NCBI GenBank assembly: GCA_963817635.1
Contig: CAWFPR010000018.1
Coordinates: forward strand, 11,638 to 75,637
Direction: 5' to 3'
DNA from: CAWFPR01 sp963817635
Lineage (GTDB): Bacteria; Acidobacteriota; Vicinamibacteria; Vicinamibacterales; 2-12-FULL-66-21
DNA length: 64,000 nt
The stretch's first letter is position 1, and every line of letters starts with the position of its first letter. Below the pieces are notes generated by a model. That model was given only the letters and a program-made list of their open reading frames with translations, ran no database searches and was not told where the DNA came from. The position numbers and the translations under genes were made by a program. Of this stretch, positions 1 through 8,837 are shown in pieces.

Positions 1-532
1 TCGAACTTGTCGAAATAGGTATCGAAGCCCTGGCTGATGCCCCATTTCGAGTCGAGGACGTAGGCGCCGATGAACCCGCCGGTGCGATAGCCCTTCGACT
101 TCAGGACTTCGGCGAGCGTGAGCTGGTCGTCGCCGAGGAAGAACCCGCCGTTGTCACGAACGCCGTGCTCCGGCGGGAACTTGCCGGTGAACATGCTCGA
201 GTGGACCGGCAGCGTGAGCGGCGCCACGGCGACCGCCTGCTCGAAGAGCACGCCCTCACGCGCGATCCGGTCGAAATTAGCCGTCTCGACTTCAGTGTTG
301 CCGTAGGCCCCCATGCGGTCGGCCCGGGTGGTATCGAGCGTGATGATGACGAGGTTGAGCCTGTCGCGCGCCACCCCCGGCGGCAGCGAGCCGAGGTCCA
401 CGCCCGCGTCGGTGCGGGCCGGCCGGGCTGCATCCGCCAGACCGCCGCGGCCGCCCCCAGCCCGATGAGCCCGACGAGGACGAGCAGCGCCAGCCACGGC
501 CAGACGCGGCGCCGCATCGAGCCCGATCGCAC
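1..532 (-). CDS. Sulfatase-family hydrolase, N-terminal part (cut by window edge, apparent frameshift)
   Basis: The gene runs off the left edge, so only the N-terminal part is visible. A signal-anchor or membrane segment (WLALLVLVGLIGLG) follows MRRR at the start. Further on the frame carries LNLVIITLDTTRADRMGAYG, the metal-binding start of the alkaline phosphatase/sulfatase fold, then LTLPVHSSMFTGKFPPEHGV, where the modified Ser/Cys lies in sulfatases. The TM part and the catalytic part are in different frames; one base appears to be missing near 420-440. The family hydrolyses sulfate or phosphate esters, probably outside the cytoplasm here. The substrate cannot be told. Serine in place of Cys at PVHSS is compatible with serine-type sulfatases. 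Confidence 0.8.
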
Positions 533-743
533 CGGAGGGGCGCCAGTTCGACTTGGTCATGCACAACCATGGTGCTGCAGCGACGGGCCGTCGTCAATAC
601 GACCCCATTGATTCGCGGGGGCGTGTGATGGGATCATCAGGAGTTCGGGCGGAGGTGGAGCCCGAGCGAGAACGCGGGCTCCGCCATCACTTGAAACACG
701 CAGGCCCCCGAACGCCGCGCGCGAGATAGACACACTCCAGTTC

Positions 744-2418
744 ATGCCCCAGAAGAGAACCGCCAAACCGAAGACACCCGCGCCGGCTGCGGCGACACCC
801 GACCAGAAGGCGCCCGCCAGAGCGAAGCAGCCAGCTGCGGCGCCGCGGAGCCCTCCGCGCCGGCAAAAGCCGAGCGTGTCGCCGGCCAGACCGCGCGCGC
901 CCAGGGCGTCCGCGAAGCCGAAGGCGCGCGCAGCGGCACCGTGCGCCGAAAGCGGAGCCGGGCGAAGCGAGCCGCTCTCGATCCTGATGGTGTCCTCCGA
1001 GGCGCATCCGTTCGCCAAGAGTGGAGGCCTGGCCGAGGTGGCCGGTGCCTTGCCGGTGGCCCTGGCGCGGCTGGGGCATCGCGTCACGCTCGTCCTGCCG
1101 CGATACCGCGGAACCGACATCAGCGGCGACCGGGCGCAGCCGGTTACGTTGAATTTCGGAGTCCGGTCGCAGGCGGTCTCGTTCATCACGCTGCCGATTG
1201 CCGACAGCGTGACGGTGGTGCTGGTGGACGCGCCGGAACTCTTCGATCGGGCGGGCCTGTACGGCGAACACGGACTCGACTACGACGACAACGGCTGGCG
1301 CTTCGCGGTGCTCAGCCGCGCGGCGCTCGAGTACGCCCGGGAGGCCGGGGAACGGCCTTCGGTGATTCACGCGCACGACTGGCAGGCCGGGATGGTGCCG
1401 GTGTTCCAGAAGATGCTGCTGTCGTCCGATCGCACCGTCGGCGGCGTCCCGGTGGTGTTCACGATTCACAACCTGGCATTCCAGGGCATCTTTCCGGCGT
1501 CGATGCTGCCGACCGTTGGGCTGGGCTGGGACCTGCTGGACGTGCAGGCGCTCGAGGTACTGGGGGCAGATCAGCTATCTCAAGGGCGGGATCAATTTCA
1601 GCGAGCGGATCACGACCGTCAGCCCGACCTACGCGCGCGAGATCCTCACGCCTGAACTCGGGTTCGGATTCGACGGTGTTCTTCAGCGCCGAGCCGACTC
1701 GCTCAGCGGCATCCTGAACGGGATCGACATCGAGCGATGGAACCCGGCCGCCGACGCGCTCGTGCCCGCGCACTTCAGCGCCCGCGACCTGTCCGGGAAG
1801 GCGGAGGCGAAGCGGGCGCTGCTCGAAACCGCAGGGCTCGCGCGAGGCAGCGACGCTCGGCGCCCGGTGGTCGGACTGATCTCGCGGCTGACCGGCCAGA
1901 AGGGATTCGACCTCATCTCGGCCGCGTCGGCCGAGCTGATGGCGCTCGACGCGTCGTGGGTCATGCTGGGGAGCGGCGAGCGGCAGTACGAGGAGGAGTG
2001 GCGCGGGCTGGCCGGGCGGTTTCCCGATCGGGTGTCCGCCACCATCGGGTTCGATGAGCGATTCGCTCACCTGATCGAGGCCGGTGCGGACATCTTCCTG
2101 ATGCCGTCGCGATTCGAACCCTGCGGCCTCAATCAGATGTACAGCCTCCGCTACGGGACCGTGCCGGTCGTCCGGGCGACCGGCGGGCTCGCCGACACCG
2201 TCAGGGACTGGTCGGACGCCGGGCGCGGCAACGGGTTCACCTTCCGCGACAACACGCCGGCGGCGCTCGTCGAGGCGCTCGGCCGGGCCCTGGCAATGTT
2301 CGGTAAACCACGGCAATGGAAACAGATCCAGGTTGCCGGCATGCGCGAGGACCATTCCTGGGACGCTTCAGCCTCGGAATATGTCAAAGTGTATGAGGCC
2401 GCTGGAGCGCGGCCCTAA
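744..2418 (+). CDS. glgA: Glycogen synthase (GT5), with one apparent frameshift
   Basis: ADP-glucose-dependent starch/glycogen synthase, which extends alpha-1,4-glucan in the cytoplasm. The GT5 N-terminal motif KSGGLAEV lies at about residues 92-99, and HDWQAGMVP follows. The C-terminal Rossmann half has RFEPCGLNQMYSLRYGTVPV, the ADP-binding region. Two frames are needed: the first reads to GWDLLDVQALE, the second resumes at YWGQISYLKGGINF. Removing one G at about 1556-1557 joins them perfectly, and the span is 3n+1. The first 75 residues are an unusual Ala/Pro/Lys-rich, disordered histone-tail-like extension before the normal start of the fold. The true start could be downstream of 744, but no good alternative was seen. 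Confidence 0.9.
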
Positions 2419-2436
2419 TATCCTGTCGAGGTCTCA

Positions 2437-2766
2437 ATGGCATCCGAGAAAGTGCAGACGCTCACCGATACGAATTTCGATCAGTCCGTCATCAAGGCGG
2501 CTCAGCCGGTGCTCGTGGATTTCTGGGCGGAGTGGTGCGGGCCGTGCAAGCGGCTGGGGCCGACAATCGACGAACTGGCGACCGACTACGACGGACGGCT
2601 CACGATTGGGAAGCTCAACGTGGACGACAATCCCGGGACAGCGGGGCGCTTCAGCATCCGCGGCATTCCCACCCTGCTGCTGTTCAAGGGCGGCCAGATC
2701 GTCGAACAGGTCGTCGGCCTCGCCGACAAGGCATCCCTGAAGAAATTGATCGACAAACATATGTAG
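2437..2766 (+). CDS. trxA: Thioredoxin
   Basis: A small cytoplasmic disulfide oxidoreductase of 109 residues, the usual length. The active site WCGPC is at residues 33-37, in the context LVDFWAEWCGPCKRL, and the cis-proline loop GIPTLLLF is present. GAGG precedes the ATG at a suitable distance. It lies 18 bases after glgA and 70 bases before its own reductase, so the pair is probably co-expressed. The stop codon TAG is the first three bases of a palindromic repeat (2764 onward), so the gene end may have been shaped by that repeat. Confidence 0.96.
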   Translation: MASEKVQTLTDTNFDQSVIKAAQPVLVDFWAEWCGPCKRLGPTIDELATDYDGRLTIGKLNVDDNPGTAGRFSIRGIPTLLLFKGGQIVEQVVGLADKASLKKLIDKHM

Positions 2767-2815
2767 GGGCGGCTCGCGAGCCGCCCATGTCAGGGCGGCT
2801 CACGAGCCGCCCCTA
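2764..2815. repeat. Paired GC-rich palindromes (REP/BIME-like), copy A
   Basis: Two near-identical palindromes with core GGGCGG-CTCRYGAG-CCGCCC stand back to back, separated by a few bases. The outer edges read TAGGGG on the left and CCCCTA on the right, so the block is itself an inverted repeat. The left TAG is the trxA stop. Each palindrome could form a stem of about ten base pairs and may act as a terminator or mRNA-stabilising hairpin between trxA and trxB. The same core recurs at 19280-19425. Confidence 0.85.
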
Positions 2816-2836
2816 CACGGATTCCGAGATTACCCC

Positions 2837-3787
2837 ATGCGCAACGTCGTCATCATCGGTTCCGGCCCCGCTGGACTTACCGCGGCGCTGTACACGGCGC
2901 GCGCCAACCTCAAGCCGCTCGTCATCGAGGGGCTCGAGGCCGGCGGGCAACTGATGCTCACCACGCTCGTCGAGAACTGGCCCGGGCATCGCGACGGCAT
3001 CATGGGCCCCGACCTGATGGGCGAGATGCGGGCGCAGGCCGAGCGGTTCGGCGCCGAGATCGTCCGAGGCCAGGTCACGTCGGTGGACGTCTCCCGGCAT
3101 CCCTTCACCGTGACGATGGCGGACGGCGAGGTGGCGTGCCGAACGCTCGTCATTGCGACCGGCGCCTCGGCGCGACTGCTCGGCCTGCCGTCCGAGCGCG
3201 CGCTCATCGGACATGGCGTCTCGACGTGTGCGACCTGCGATGGATATTTTTTCCGCGGGAAGCCGATTGCGGTCGTCGGCGGGGGGGACTCCGCGATGGA
3301 AGAGGCGATCTTTCTCACGCGCTTCGCCTCGCACGTCACCGTCGTGCATCGCCGCGAGTCCCTGCGGGCGTCGAAGATCATGCAGGACAAGGCGTTCGCC
3401 AACCCCAAAATCTCGTTCGAGTGGAACAGCGACGTCGAGCGGATCAACGACACCGGCAAGGGCGAGGTCACCTCGATGGTGTTGCGCGACAACCGGACGG
3501 GCGAGATCAAGGACCTGCCGGTCGACGGCGTCTTCGTCGCGATCGGGCATACCCCGAATACGAAGCTGTTCACCGGGATGCTCGACATGGACCCGAACGG
3601 GTACCTGATCACGTACGACGGGACCAAGACGAGCGTGCCGGGCGTATTCGCGTGCGGCGATGTGCAGGATCACATCTATCGGCAGGCCGTCACCGCCGCC
3701 GGATCGGGCTGCATGGCGGCGATCGACGCCGAGCACTTCCTCGACAGCCTGCCGCAGCACCTGGGCGAGGCGCAGATAACCGTCTAA
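2837..3787 (+). CDS. trxB: Thioredoxin-disulfide reductase
   Basis: An FAD- and NADPH-dependent enzyme of 316 residues that reduces thioredoxin. The FAD-binding GSGPAG motif is at residues 8-13, the redox CATC at 131-134, and the NADPH-binding GGGDSAMEEA follows. The C-terminal FAD motif GVFACGDVQD is intact. Length and domain order are normal for the low-molecular-weight bacterial type. It sits directly downstream of trxA, across the paired palindromes, so the two halves of the thioredoxin system are neighbours. Confidence 0.97.
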   Translation: MRNVVIIGSGPAGLTAALYTARANLKPLVIEGLEAGGQLMLTTLVENWPGHRDGIMGPDLMGEMRAQAERFGAEIVRGQVTSVDVSRHPFTVTMADGEVACRTLVIATGASARLLGLPSERALIGHGVSTCATCDGYFFRGKPIAVVGGGDSAMEEAIFLTRFASHVTVVHRRESLRASKIMQDKAFANPKISFEWNSDVERINDTGKGEVTSMVLRDNRTGEIKDLPVDGVFVAIGHTPNTKLFTGMLDMDPNGYLITYDGTKTSVPGVFACGDVQDHIYRQAVTAAGSGCMAAIDAEHFLDSLPQHLGEAQITV

Positions 3788-4115
3788 CAGCCGCTGTCGC
3801 GCTGTACGGGCCCACGGCCGCGTCTCACGCCGCCCGCGCCGACGGCTGTCGTCACGAAGGTGCACGAAGCGCACGAAGGCCAATTGGTTTCTTCGTGTTC
3901 TTCGTGTCCTTCGTCTCTTCGTGTCCGCGCCGAAAGGCGCCGTGGACAGCGTCAGTCCCTCGACAGCCGCTGTCGCGCTGCACGGCCCACGGCTGTCGCC
4001 ACGAAGGAGCACGAAGCGCACGAAAGACACGAAGAAAAATTGGTTCTTCGTGCTCTTCGTGTCCTTCGTCTCTTCGTGTTGCGCCGAAGGCGCCGTGAAC
4101 AGCGTCAGCCCCTCG
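3787..4115. repeat. Tandem intergenic repeat with CACGAAG/CTTCGTG hairpin arms
   Basis: Two diverged copies lie head to tail (about 3787-3962 and 3963-4115), and a third begins at 4116 with ACAGCCGCTG. Each copy has a left arm of repeated CACGAAG-type heptamers and a right arm of repeated CTTCGTG-type heptamers around AATTGGTT, so each could fold into a long imperfect hairpin. A conserved tail reads GCGCCG-AAGGCGCCGTG-ACAGCGTCAG. No believable protein is encoded; the short ORFs here are made of the repeat. This is all that lies between trxB and mnmA. Confidence 0.85.
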
Positions 4116-4138
4116 ACAGCCGCTGGCGCTCGACCTGC

Positions 4139-5198
4139 CTAGTCGATCCAGCCGCCACCCACGACACAGTCGTCGTCATAGAAGACAACCGCCTGGCCTG
4201 GTGCCACCGCGCTCTGGGGCTCGTCGAAGGTCACGCGCGCGCGGTCGCGCGTCGATCGGGTCGAGCCGCGCGGCCGCTTCCTTGTGGCGGTGGCGGATCT
4301 GGGCGGTGATGCGCCGGGCGGTGTCCGGCGCATCACCGGCGATCCAGTTCACGCGCGAGGCGGTCAGCTCGACGCGATCCAGCGACTCCCGCGGTCCGAC
4401 GGTGACGGTGCTGGCGCCGGCGTCGATGCGCACGACGTACAGCGGGATCGGGGAGGAGAGCCCGAGCCCCTTGCGCTGCCCCACGGTGAAACGATGCACG
4501 CCATCGTGCCGCCCGATGACGCGCCCCTCGGTGTCGCGGATCGCGCCGGCCGTCGCGTGCGCGCCCTGCCGTTCCAGGAAGGCCGCGTGGTCGCCATCGG
4601 GCACGAAACAGATCTCGTGGCTGTCGGGTTTGTCGGCGACCGGCAGCTCCAGTTCGCGCGCCCAGGCCCGTACGGTCGTCTTGTCCACCTCACCCACCGG
4701 GAACATCGCGTGGGCCAGCTGCGCCTGATTGAGCGTGAACAGGAAATAACTCTGGTCCTTGGCGGGATCCACGCCGCGGCGCAGCCGGAAGCCGCCGTCG
4801 GGGCCGCGATCGACGCGCGCGTAATGCCCGGTGGCGACGTAGTCGGCGTCGAACCCGCGCGCGCGATCGACGAGCGCCGCAAACTTGAGATCGCCGTTGC
4901 AGTGCACGCACGGGATGGGCGTCCGCCCGGCGGCGTATTCCTGCACGAAGTTGGACACGACCGTCTCGTTGAACGTCCGCTCGAAGTTCACGATGTAGTG
5001 GGGAATGCCGATGCGCGCCGCCACCCGCCTGGCGTCGTGCAGGTCGTCGATGGTGCAGCAGGTGCCGAAGCGGACCTGGCCTTCCTGCTGGTCGTAGAGC
5101 TGCATCGACAGGCCGATTACCTCGTGGCCCGCGCGCGCCAGGAGCGCTGCCGCCACCGAAGAATCGACGCCGCCGGACATGGCTACGACTACACGCAA
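4139..5198 (-). CDS. mnmA: tRNA-specific 2-thiouridylase MnmA, with one apparent frameshift
   Basis: Thiolates U34 of Glu, Gln and Lys tRNAs using ATP and sulfur relayed from a cysteine desulfurase. The PP-loop SGGVDSS begins at about residue 8. The catalytic cysteines are in IPCVHCNGDLKF and SHEICFVPDG. The C-terminal barrel ends in VVFYDDDCVVGGGWID, but that end is one frame away from the rest: dropping one base near 4240-4250 gives DPIDRDRARVTFDEPQ. I chose the TTG at 5198 because GAGGA lies seven bases upstream; another in-frame TTG exists at 5216. A cysteine desulfurase, the likely sulfur donor, is immediately upstream on the same strand. Confidence 0.92.
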
Positions 5199-5311
5199 AA
5201 GAGAATCCTCAATCAAAGACAGTCAGTCGAACCGGGACGGGCTGACGGCCCGCATCAGGGCTTCGCGCTCTTCGTGAAGCCGGGGCCCGCCCAGCGCGCC
5301 AGTGCGCCGCG

Positions 5312-6469
5312 TCACCGCCGCGCTCCCGTAAGCGTTCTGAGCTTGGCGACAATCGCCGGCAGTTTCTCGAGCAGGTAGTCGACCTGCTCGTCGGTGTTTC
5401 CCACACCCAGGCTGATGCGGATCGAACTCTGCGTGCGCGGGGTCGGCAGGCCCATGGCCCGCAGCACGTGCGAGGGTTCCAGCGTGCCTGACGAACAGGC
5501 CGATCCGGTGGATACGGCGATCCCCTCGAGGTCCAGCGCGATCAGCAGCGACTCGGCCTCGATCGCTTCGAAGCTGATGTTGGTCGTGTTCGGCACGCGC
5601 GGCTCCGGTGCGCCGTTGACGACCGTGCCAGGAATGGCTGCGAGGATCTGCCGTTCGAGCCGGTCGCGCAGGCCGGCCAGGCGTGCCGGCTCGGTGGCGA
5701 GCTTGGCGCGCGCGACGCGTGCGGCCATGCCGAGCCCCGCGATGGCGGGCACGTTCTCGGTGCCGGCGCGCCGGTTGCGTTCGTGTTTACCCCCCGTGAG
5801 GATGGCCGTCACGCGCGCGCCCCGCTTGATCCAGAGGGCGCCGGCACCCTTCGGGCCGTTGAACTTGTGCGCCGACAGCGACAGGAGATCGACACCGAGC
5901 GCCCGCACGTCGACGGGGATCTTGCCGACCGACTGCACCGCGTCGGTGTGGAACAGCGCGCCGCGCGCGTGCGCCAGGCGGGCGAGCTCCGCGATGGGCT
6001 GGATGGTGCCGATCTCGTTGTTCGCATGCATGACCGACACGAGCGCCGTCTCGCCGTCGAGCGCTGCCTCGAGTGCGCCCGGGTCGACGATCCCGGTCGC
6101 GTCGACCGGCAGGAGCGTCGTGCGCCAGCCGCGCCGTTCGAGCGCCTTCATCGTGTTGATCACGGCCTCGTGTTCGATACTGCTCGCGACCAGGTGCCGG
6201 CGGCCCGTGGGCTCCAGCGCCTCGGCCACGCCGCGCAGCGCGAAGTTGTCGGCCTCGGTGCCCCCGCTCGTGAAGACCACCTCGGACGGCTCGCCGGAGA
6301 GCAGCCCCGCGACCTCGGAGCGTGCCTCGTCGAGCACGCTTTTGGCCTGCTGCCCGAAATGGTGCACGCTCGAAGGGTTGCCGAATTCGCGGGTCATCGC
6401 ACGCGACACGACTTCGGCGACCGCGGGGTCAACGGGGGTCGTGGCGTTGTGGTCGAAGTAGATGCGCAT
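5312..6469 (-). CDS. Cysteine desulfurase (NifS/IscS class)
   Basis: A PLP enzyme of 385 residues that turns cysteine into alanine plus enzyme-bound persulfide. The start MRIYFDHNATTPVDP is classic. The PLP lysine lies in SLSAHKFNGPKGAGALW and the persulfide cysteine in GSACSSGTLEPSHVL. The ATG at 6469 is preferred over the longer reading from 6490 because the family begins at MRIYFDHNATT and AGGG precedes it. It lies upstream of mnmA on the same strand with a gap of about 110 bases, so a role as sulfur donor to MnmA is likely. No IscU or SufE partner is visible nearby. Confidence 0.95.
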   Translation of the reverse strand: MRIYFDHNATTPVDPAVAEVVSRAMTREFGNPSSVHHFGQQAKSVLDEARSEVAGLLSGEPSEVVFTSGGTEADNFALRGVAEALEPTGRRHLVASSIEHEAVINTMKALERRGWRTTLLPVDATGIVDPGALEAALDGETALVSVMHANNEIGTIQPIAELARLAHARGALFHTDAVQSVGKIPVDVRALGVDLLSLSAHKFNGPKGAGALWIKRGARVTAILTGGKHERNRRAGTENVPAIAGLGMAARVARAKLATEPARLAGLRDRLERQILAAIPGTVVNGAPEPRVPNTTNISFEAIEAESLLIALDLEGIAVSTGSACSSGTLEPSHVLRAMGLPTPRTQSSIRISLGVGNTDEQVDYLLEKLPAIVAKLRTLTGARR

Positions 6470-6518
6470 CCGGATCCCTGATGATAGCATTCGCGCTAAG
6501 TCTCAGCAATAAAAGGAC

Positions 6519-6548
6519 TAGACAGCGGCGGATCGGCTTTCGTATACT
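6519..6548 (+). promoter_or_regulatory. Sigma-70-like promoter ahead of bactofilin gene
   Basis: TAGACA (6519-6524) and TATACT (6543-6548) are 18 bases apart. The -10 box is a close match in otherwise GC-rich DNA. The predicted transcript would begin about 65 bases before the bactofilin ATG at 6620. Confidence 0.55.
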
Positions 6549-6619
6549 GGCCGGACCTGCTGCCCAACCGCTCAGAAGCGTCACCCTGCGAGCAACTTCG
6601 GACAGGTGGAGAGTGCCCC

Positions 6620-7174
6620 ATGTGGAAACGGGATGAATCGGTGAAGCCAGTCGCTCCGGCCGGCCCCGGGCCGGCTGCCCAGCAGACTGGCCAAACCGCG
6701 CCGGCTGCCGACGTGGCTGCGGCTGGCCACCCTCAGAGAGGACTGGAGAAGACTGCAGTGAACATAGGCAAATCTGTTGTCATCAAGGGCGAGCTCAATG
6801 GCAGCGAGGACCTCACGATCGAAGGGCAGGTCGAGGGGAAGATCGAGTTGCGCCAGAATGTGCTGACGATTGGCGCGAACGCGCGCATCAAGGCGCAGGT
6901 GTTTGCCAAGGCGGTCATCATCCTCGGCGAAGTGACCGGTAACGTCACGGCGAGCGAGAAGGTCGACATCCGCGACAACGGCTCGGTCGACGGCGACATC
7001 GCGGCGCCGCGCGTGGCGATCGCCGAGGGTGCGCATTTCCGCGGCAGTATCGACATGCAGCGCGCGGGCGCGGCCGCCGGCAAGGCCGCCGAAGCGAAAG
7101 CGGACGCCAAGCCCGCGGCACCGGCCGGGGGCAGCGCCCCGCAGGGCGCCGCCGCGGCAGGCGCGGGGCGCTGA
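6620..7174 (+). CDS. Bactofilin (polymer-forming cytoskeletal protein)
   Basis: A protein of 184 residues. The central part, about 50-150, is a bactofilin beta-helix: a run of hexad-like repeats such as LTIEGQVEGKI, LTIGANARIKAQV and VTGNVTASEKVDI. These proteins form filaments without nucleotide and act in cell shape, wall modification or polar scaffolding. The N terminus (about 45 residues) and C terminus (about 35 residues) are Ala/Pro-rich and probably disordered, as is typical. A methyltransferase-like gene follows within 75 bases and may share its transcript. Confidence 0.93.
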   Translation: MWKRDESVKPVAPAGPGPAAQQTGQTAPAADVAAAGHPQRGLEKTAVNIGKSVVIKGELNGSEDLTIEGQVEGKIELRQNVLTIGANARIKAQVFAKAVIILGEVTGNVTASEKVDIRDNGSVDGDIAAPRVAIAEGAHFRGSIDMQRAGAAAGKAAEAKADAKPAAPAGGSAPQGAAAAGAGR

Positions 7175-7247
7175 GGCAGGATCTCCAGCACGGGAGCGGC
7201 GTCCTTCCACCAGCGCCGCTCCCCATCTTCAGCCGACAGACTGCCGC

Positions 7248-7901
7248 ATGCTGTCAGACCTTCTCAAATGGGGCGGGAAGCGCCCCGACCAGTCCGACAC
7301 GTCCGGTGACGCGGCGATGCCCCGCGGCGACGAGCCGGTCGTCGCCTCGAAGGGGCTGCCGAAGTTCCTCAGCGCGATCTCCCATCAGCCCGACTCGCCT
7401 ACGCTTCTCGACTTCGGACCGGTCGTTGGCGGCAACGTCGAATTCTTCGGTGAGCGCCTCGGGTGCAAGCTGTACATCGAGGACCTGTTCGCCGACTACG
7501 ATCGCCACGCGCGCGCCGGCACGCTCGACGAGATGGCGGCGGCGATCGACACGCGGTTCCGGCACGGGGATGCGAGCGTCGACGGCGTGCTCTGCTGGGA
7601 TTTCTTCGACTTCCTCGACAAACGCGCCGCCCAGGCGCTCGCGCGCCAGATCGTCCGGATGCTCCGGCCGGGCGGCGCCGTCATGGGCTTTTTCTGCACC
7701 GGGCCGAGCGCCCGCGCCGGCTTCACCAAGTACGAGGTCGTTGACGACAAAGCCCTGCGCCATCGTCATCACGGCGGCGTCGGCGGCGCCACGCACGTGC
7801 TGCTCAATCGCGACATCATCAAGATGTTCGACGGCCTCCTCGTCTCGGATTCCTTCCTGCTGAAGAGCAACACCCGAGAGATTCTGCTCCGGCGCAAATA
7901 G
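7248..7901 (+). CDS. Putative class I SAM-dependent methyltransferase
   Basis: A protein of 217 residues. LLDFGPVVGGNVEFF resembles the glycine-rich SAM-binding loop, and GVLCWDFFDFLDKR then LARQIVRMLRPGGAVMGFF match strands 4-5 of the Rossmann-like methyltransferase fold. The LRPGG turn is typical. Nothing in the sequence identifies the substrate. It lies 73 bases after the bactofilin gene. The ATG at 7248 begins MLSDLLKWGGKR; an ORF open further upstream overlaps the bactofilin gene and is not credible as coding. Confidence 0.7.
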   Translation: MLSDLLKWGGKRPDQSDTSGDAAMPRGDEPVVASKGLPKFLSAISHQPDSPTLLDFGPVVGGNVEFFGERLGCKLYIEDLFADYDRHARAGTLDEMAAAIDTRFRHGDASVDGVLCWDFFDFLDKRAAQALARQIVRMLRPGGAVMGFFCTGPSARAGFTKYEVVDDKALRHRHHGGVGGATHVLLNRDIIKMFDGLLVSDSFLLKSNTREILLRRK

Positions 7902-8019
7902 GCATCGGCGACAGCGGCGGGCGATTCCAGGGCGAGCCGTCGCCGGGCTAGCCGGACGTCCACCGTCCGCTCGGGCGGGTTGCGCCGCTCGCCGTTATCT
8001 GGGAGGCTGGAGCGGCACC

Positions 8020-8802
8020 ATGGCCGTCATCGCACTGCTCACCGACTTCGGGACGCGGGACCACTACGCCGGCACGATGAAGGGGGTCATCCTCGGCATC
8101 GCGCCGTCGGCGACGCTCGTCGACATCTCGCACGACATCGCGCCCCAGGACGTGCCGGGGGGCGCACGCCAGCTCGCGGCGGCGTTTCGGTACTTCCCGG
8201 CCGGCACCATCTTCCTGGCGGTCATCGACCCCGGCGTCGGCACGGCGCGGCGGGCGCTGGCCGGAGAAGCCGGCGGCTACCGGTTCGTCGCGCCCGACAA
8301 CGGGCTGCTGACGCTGGTGTTCCGCGAGGCGCCTCCGGAGCGGCTCGTGGAACTCCGGTCCACCCATGACGCGCTGGACGACATCAGCGCGACCTTCGAG
8401 GGGCGCGACCGCTTCGCGCCGGCGGCGGCGCGGCTGGCGGCGGGAATCGACCTGGCGGCACTGGGCCCGCCACTCGACGAGTGGCAGCAGCTGGATCTGC
8501 CGGAGCCGTCGAACGACGGCGTGACGATTCGCGGCGTGGTAGTGGACGTCGATCGGTTCGGGAACGTCGTGACCAATATCCCGCGCGGGTGGGTGGACGG
8601 GCTCGGGCCGGCGCGGGTCACGGTCGCGGGGGTGCCCGTCGCCGCGCTCGTGGCCACCTACGCCGAGATGCCCGCCGGTGCGGTCTGCGCGCTGTTCGGC
8701 AGCACGAATCACCTGGAAATCGCGATCGACCGCGGAAGCGCCGCCGAGCGGCTGGCGCTGGCGCGCGGGGCAATCGTCGAGGTCCGGCGCGTTCTGAAAT
8801 AG
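8020..8802 (+). CDS. SAM hydroxide adenosyltransferase (DUF62 family)
   Basis: A protein of 260 residues related to the chlorinase/fluorinase fold. The family uses hydroxide to split S-adenosylmethionine into adenosine and methionine. The start IALLTDFGTRDHYAGTMKG and the motif FLAVIDPGVGT with VAPDNGLL are diagnostic. The C-terminal domain has VDRFGNVVTNI. A GGAGG-type ribosome site precedes the ATG. An acyl-CoA dehydrogenase gene follows after 35 bases; no functional link is evident. Confidence 0.93.
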   Translation: MAVIALLTDFGTRDHYAGTMKGVILGIAPSATLVDISHDIAPQDVPGGARQLAAAFRYFPAGTIFLAVIDPGVGTARRALAGEAGGYRFVAPDNGLLTLVFREAPPERLVELRSTHDALDDISATFEGRDRFAPAAARLAAGIDLAALGPPLDEWQQLDLPEPSNDGVTIRGVVVDVDRFGNVVTNIPRGWVDGLGPARVTVAGVPVAALVATYAEMPAGAVCALFGSTNHLEIAIDRGSAAERLALARGAIVEVRRVLK

Positions 8803-8837
8803 AATGGAGCGTTCGTTTTCTCACGAAGGACGCATAC

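Noticed and set aside
3787..4115. Possible CRISPR array
   Set aside because: The repeats are not identical, there are no unique spacers of even length, and no cas gene is near. It is a degenerate hairpin repeat.
8481..8837. Upstream extension of the acyl-CoA dehydrogenase ORF
   Set aside because: It overlaps the SAM hydroxide adenosyltransferase gene and encodes Arg-rich noise; the family starts at 8838.
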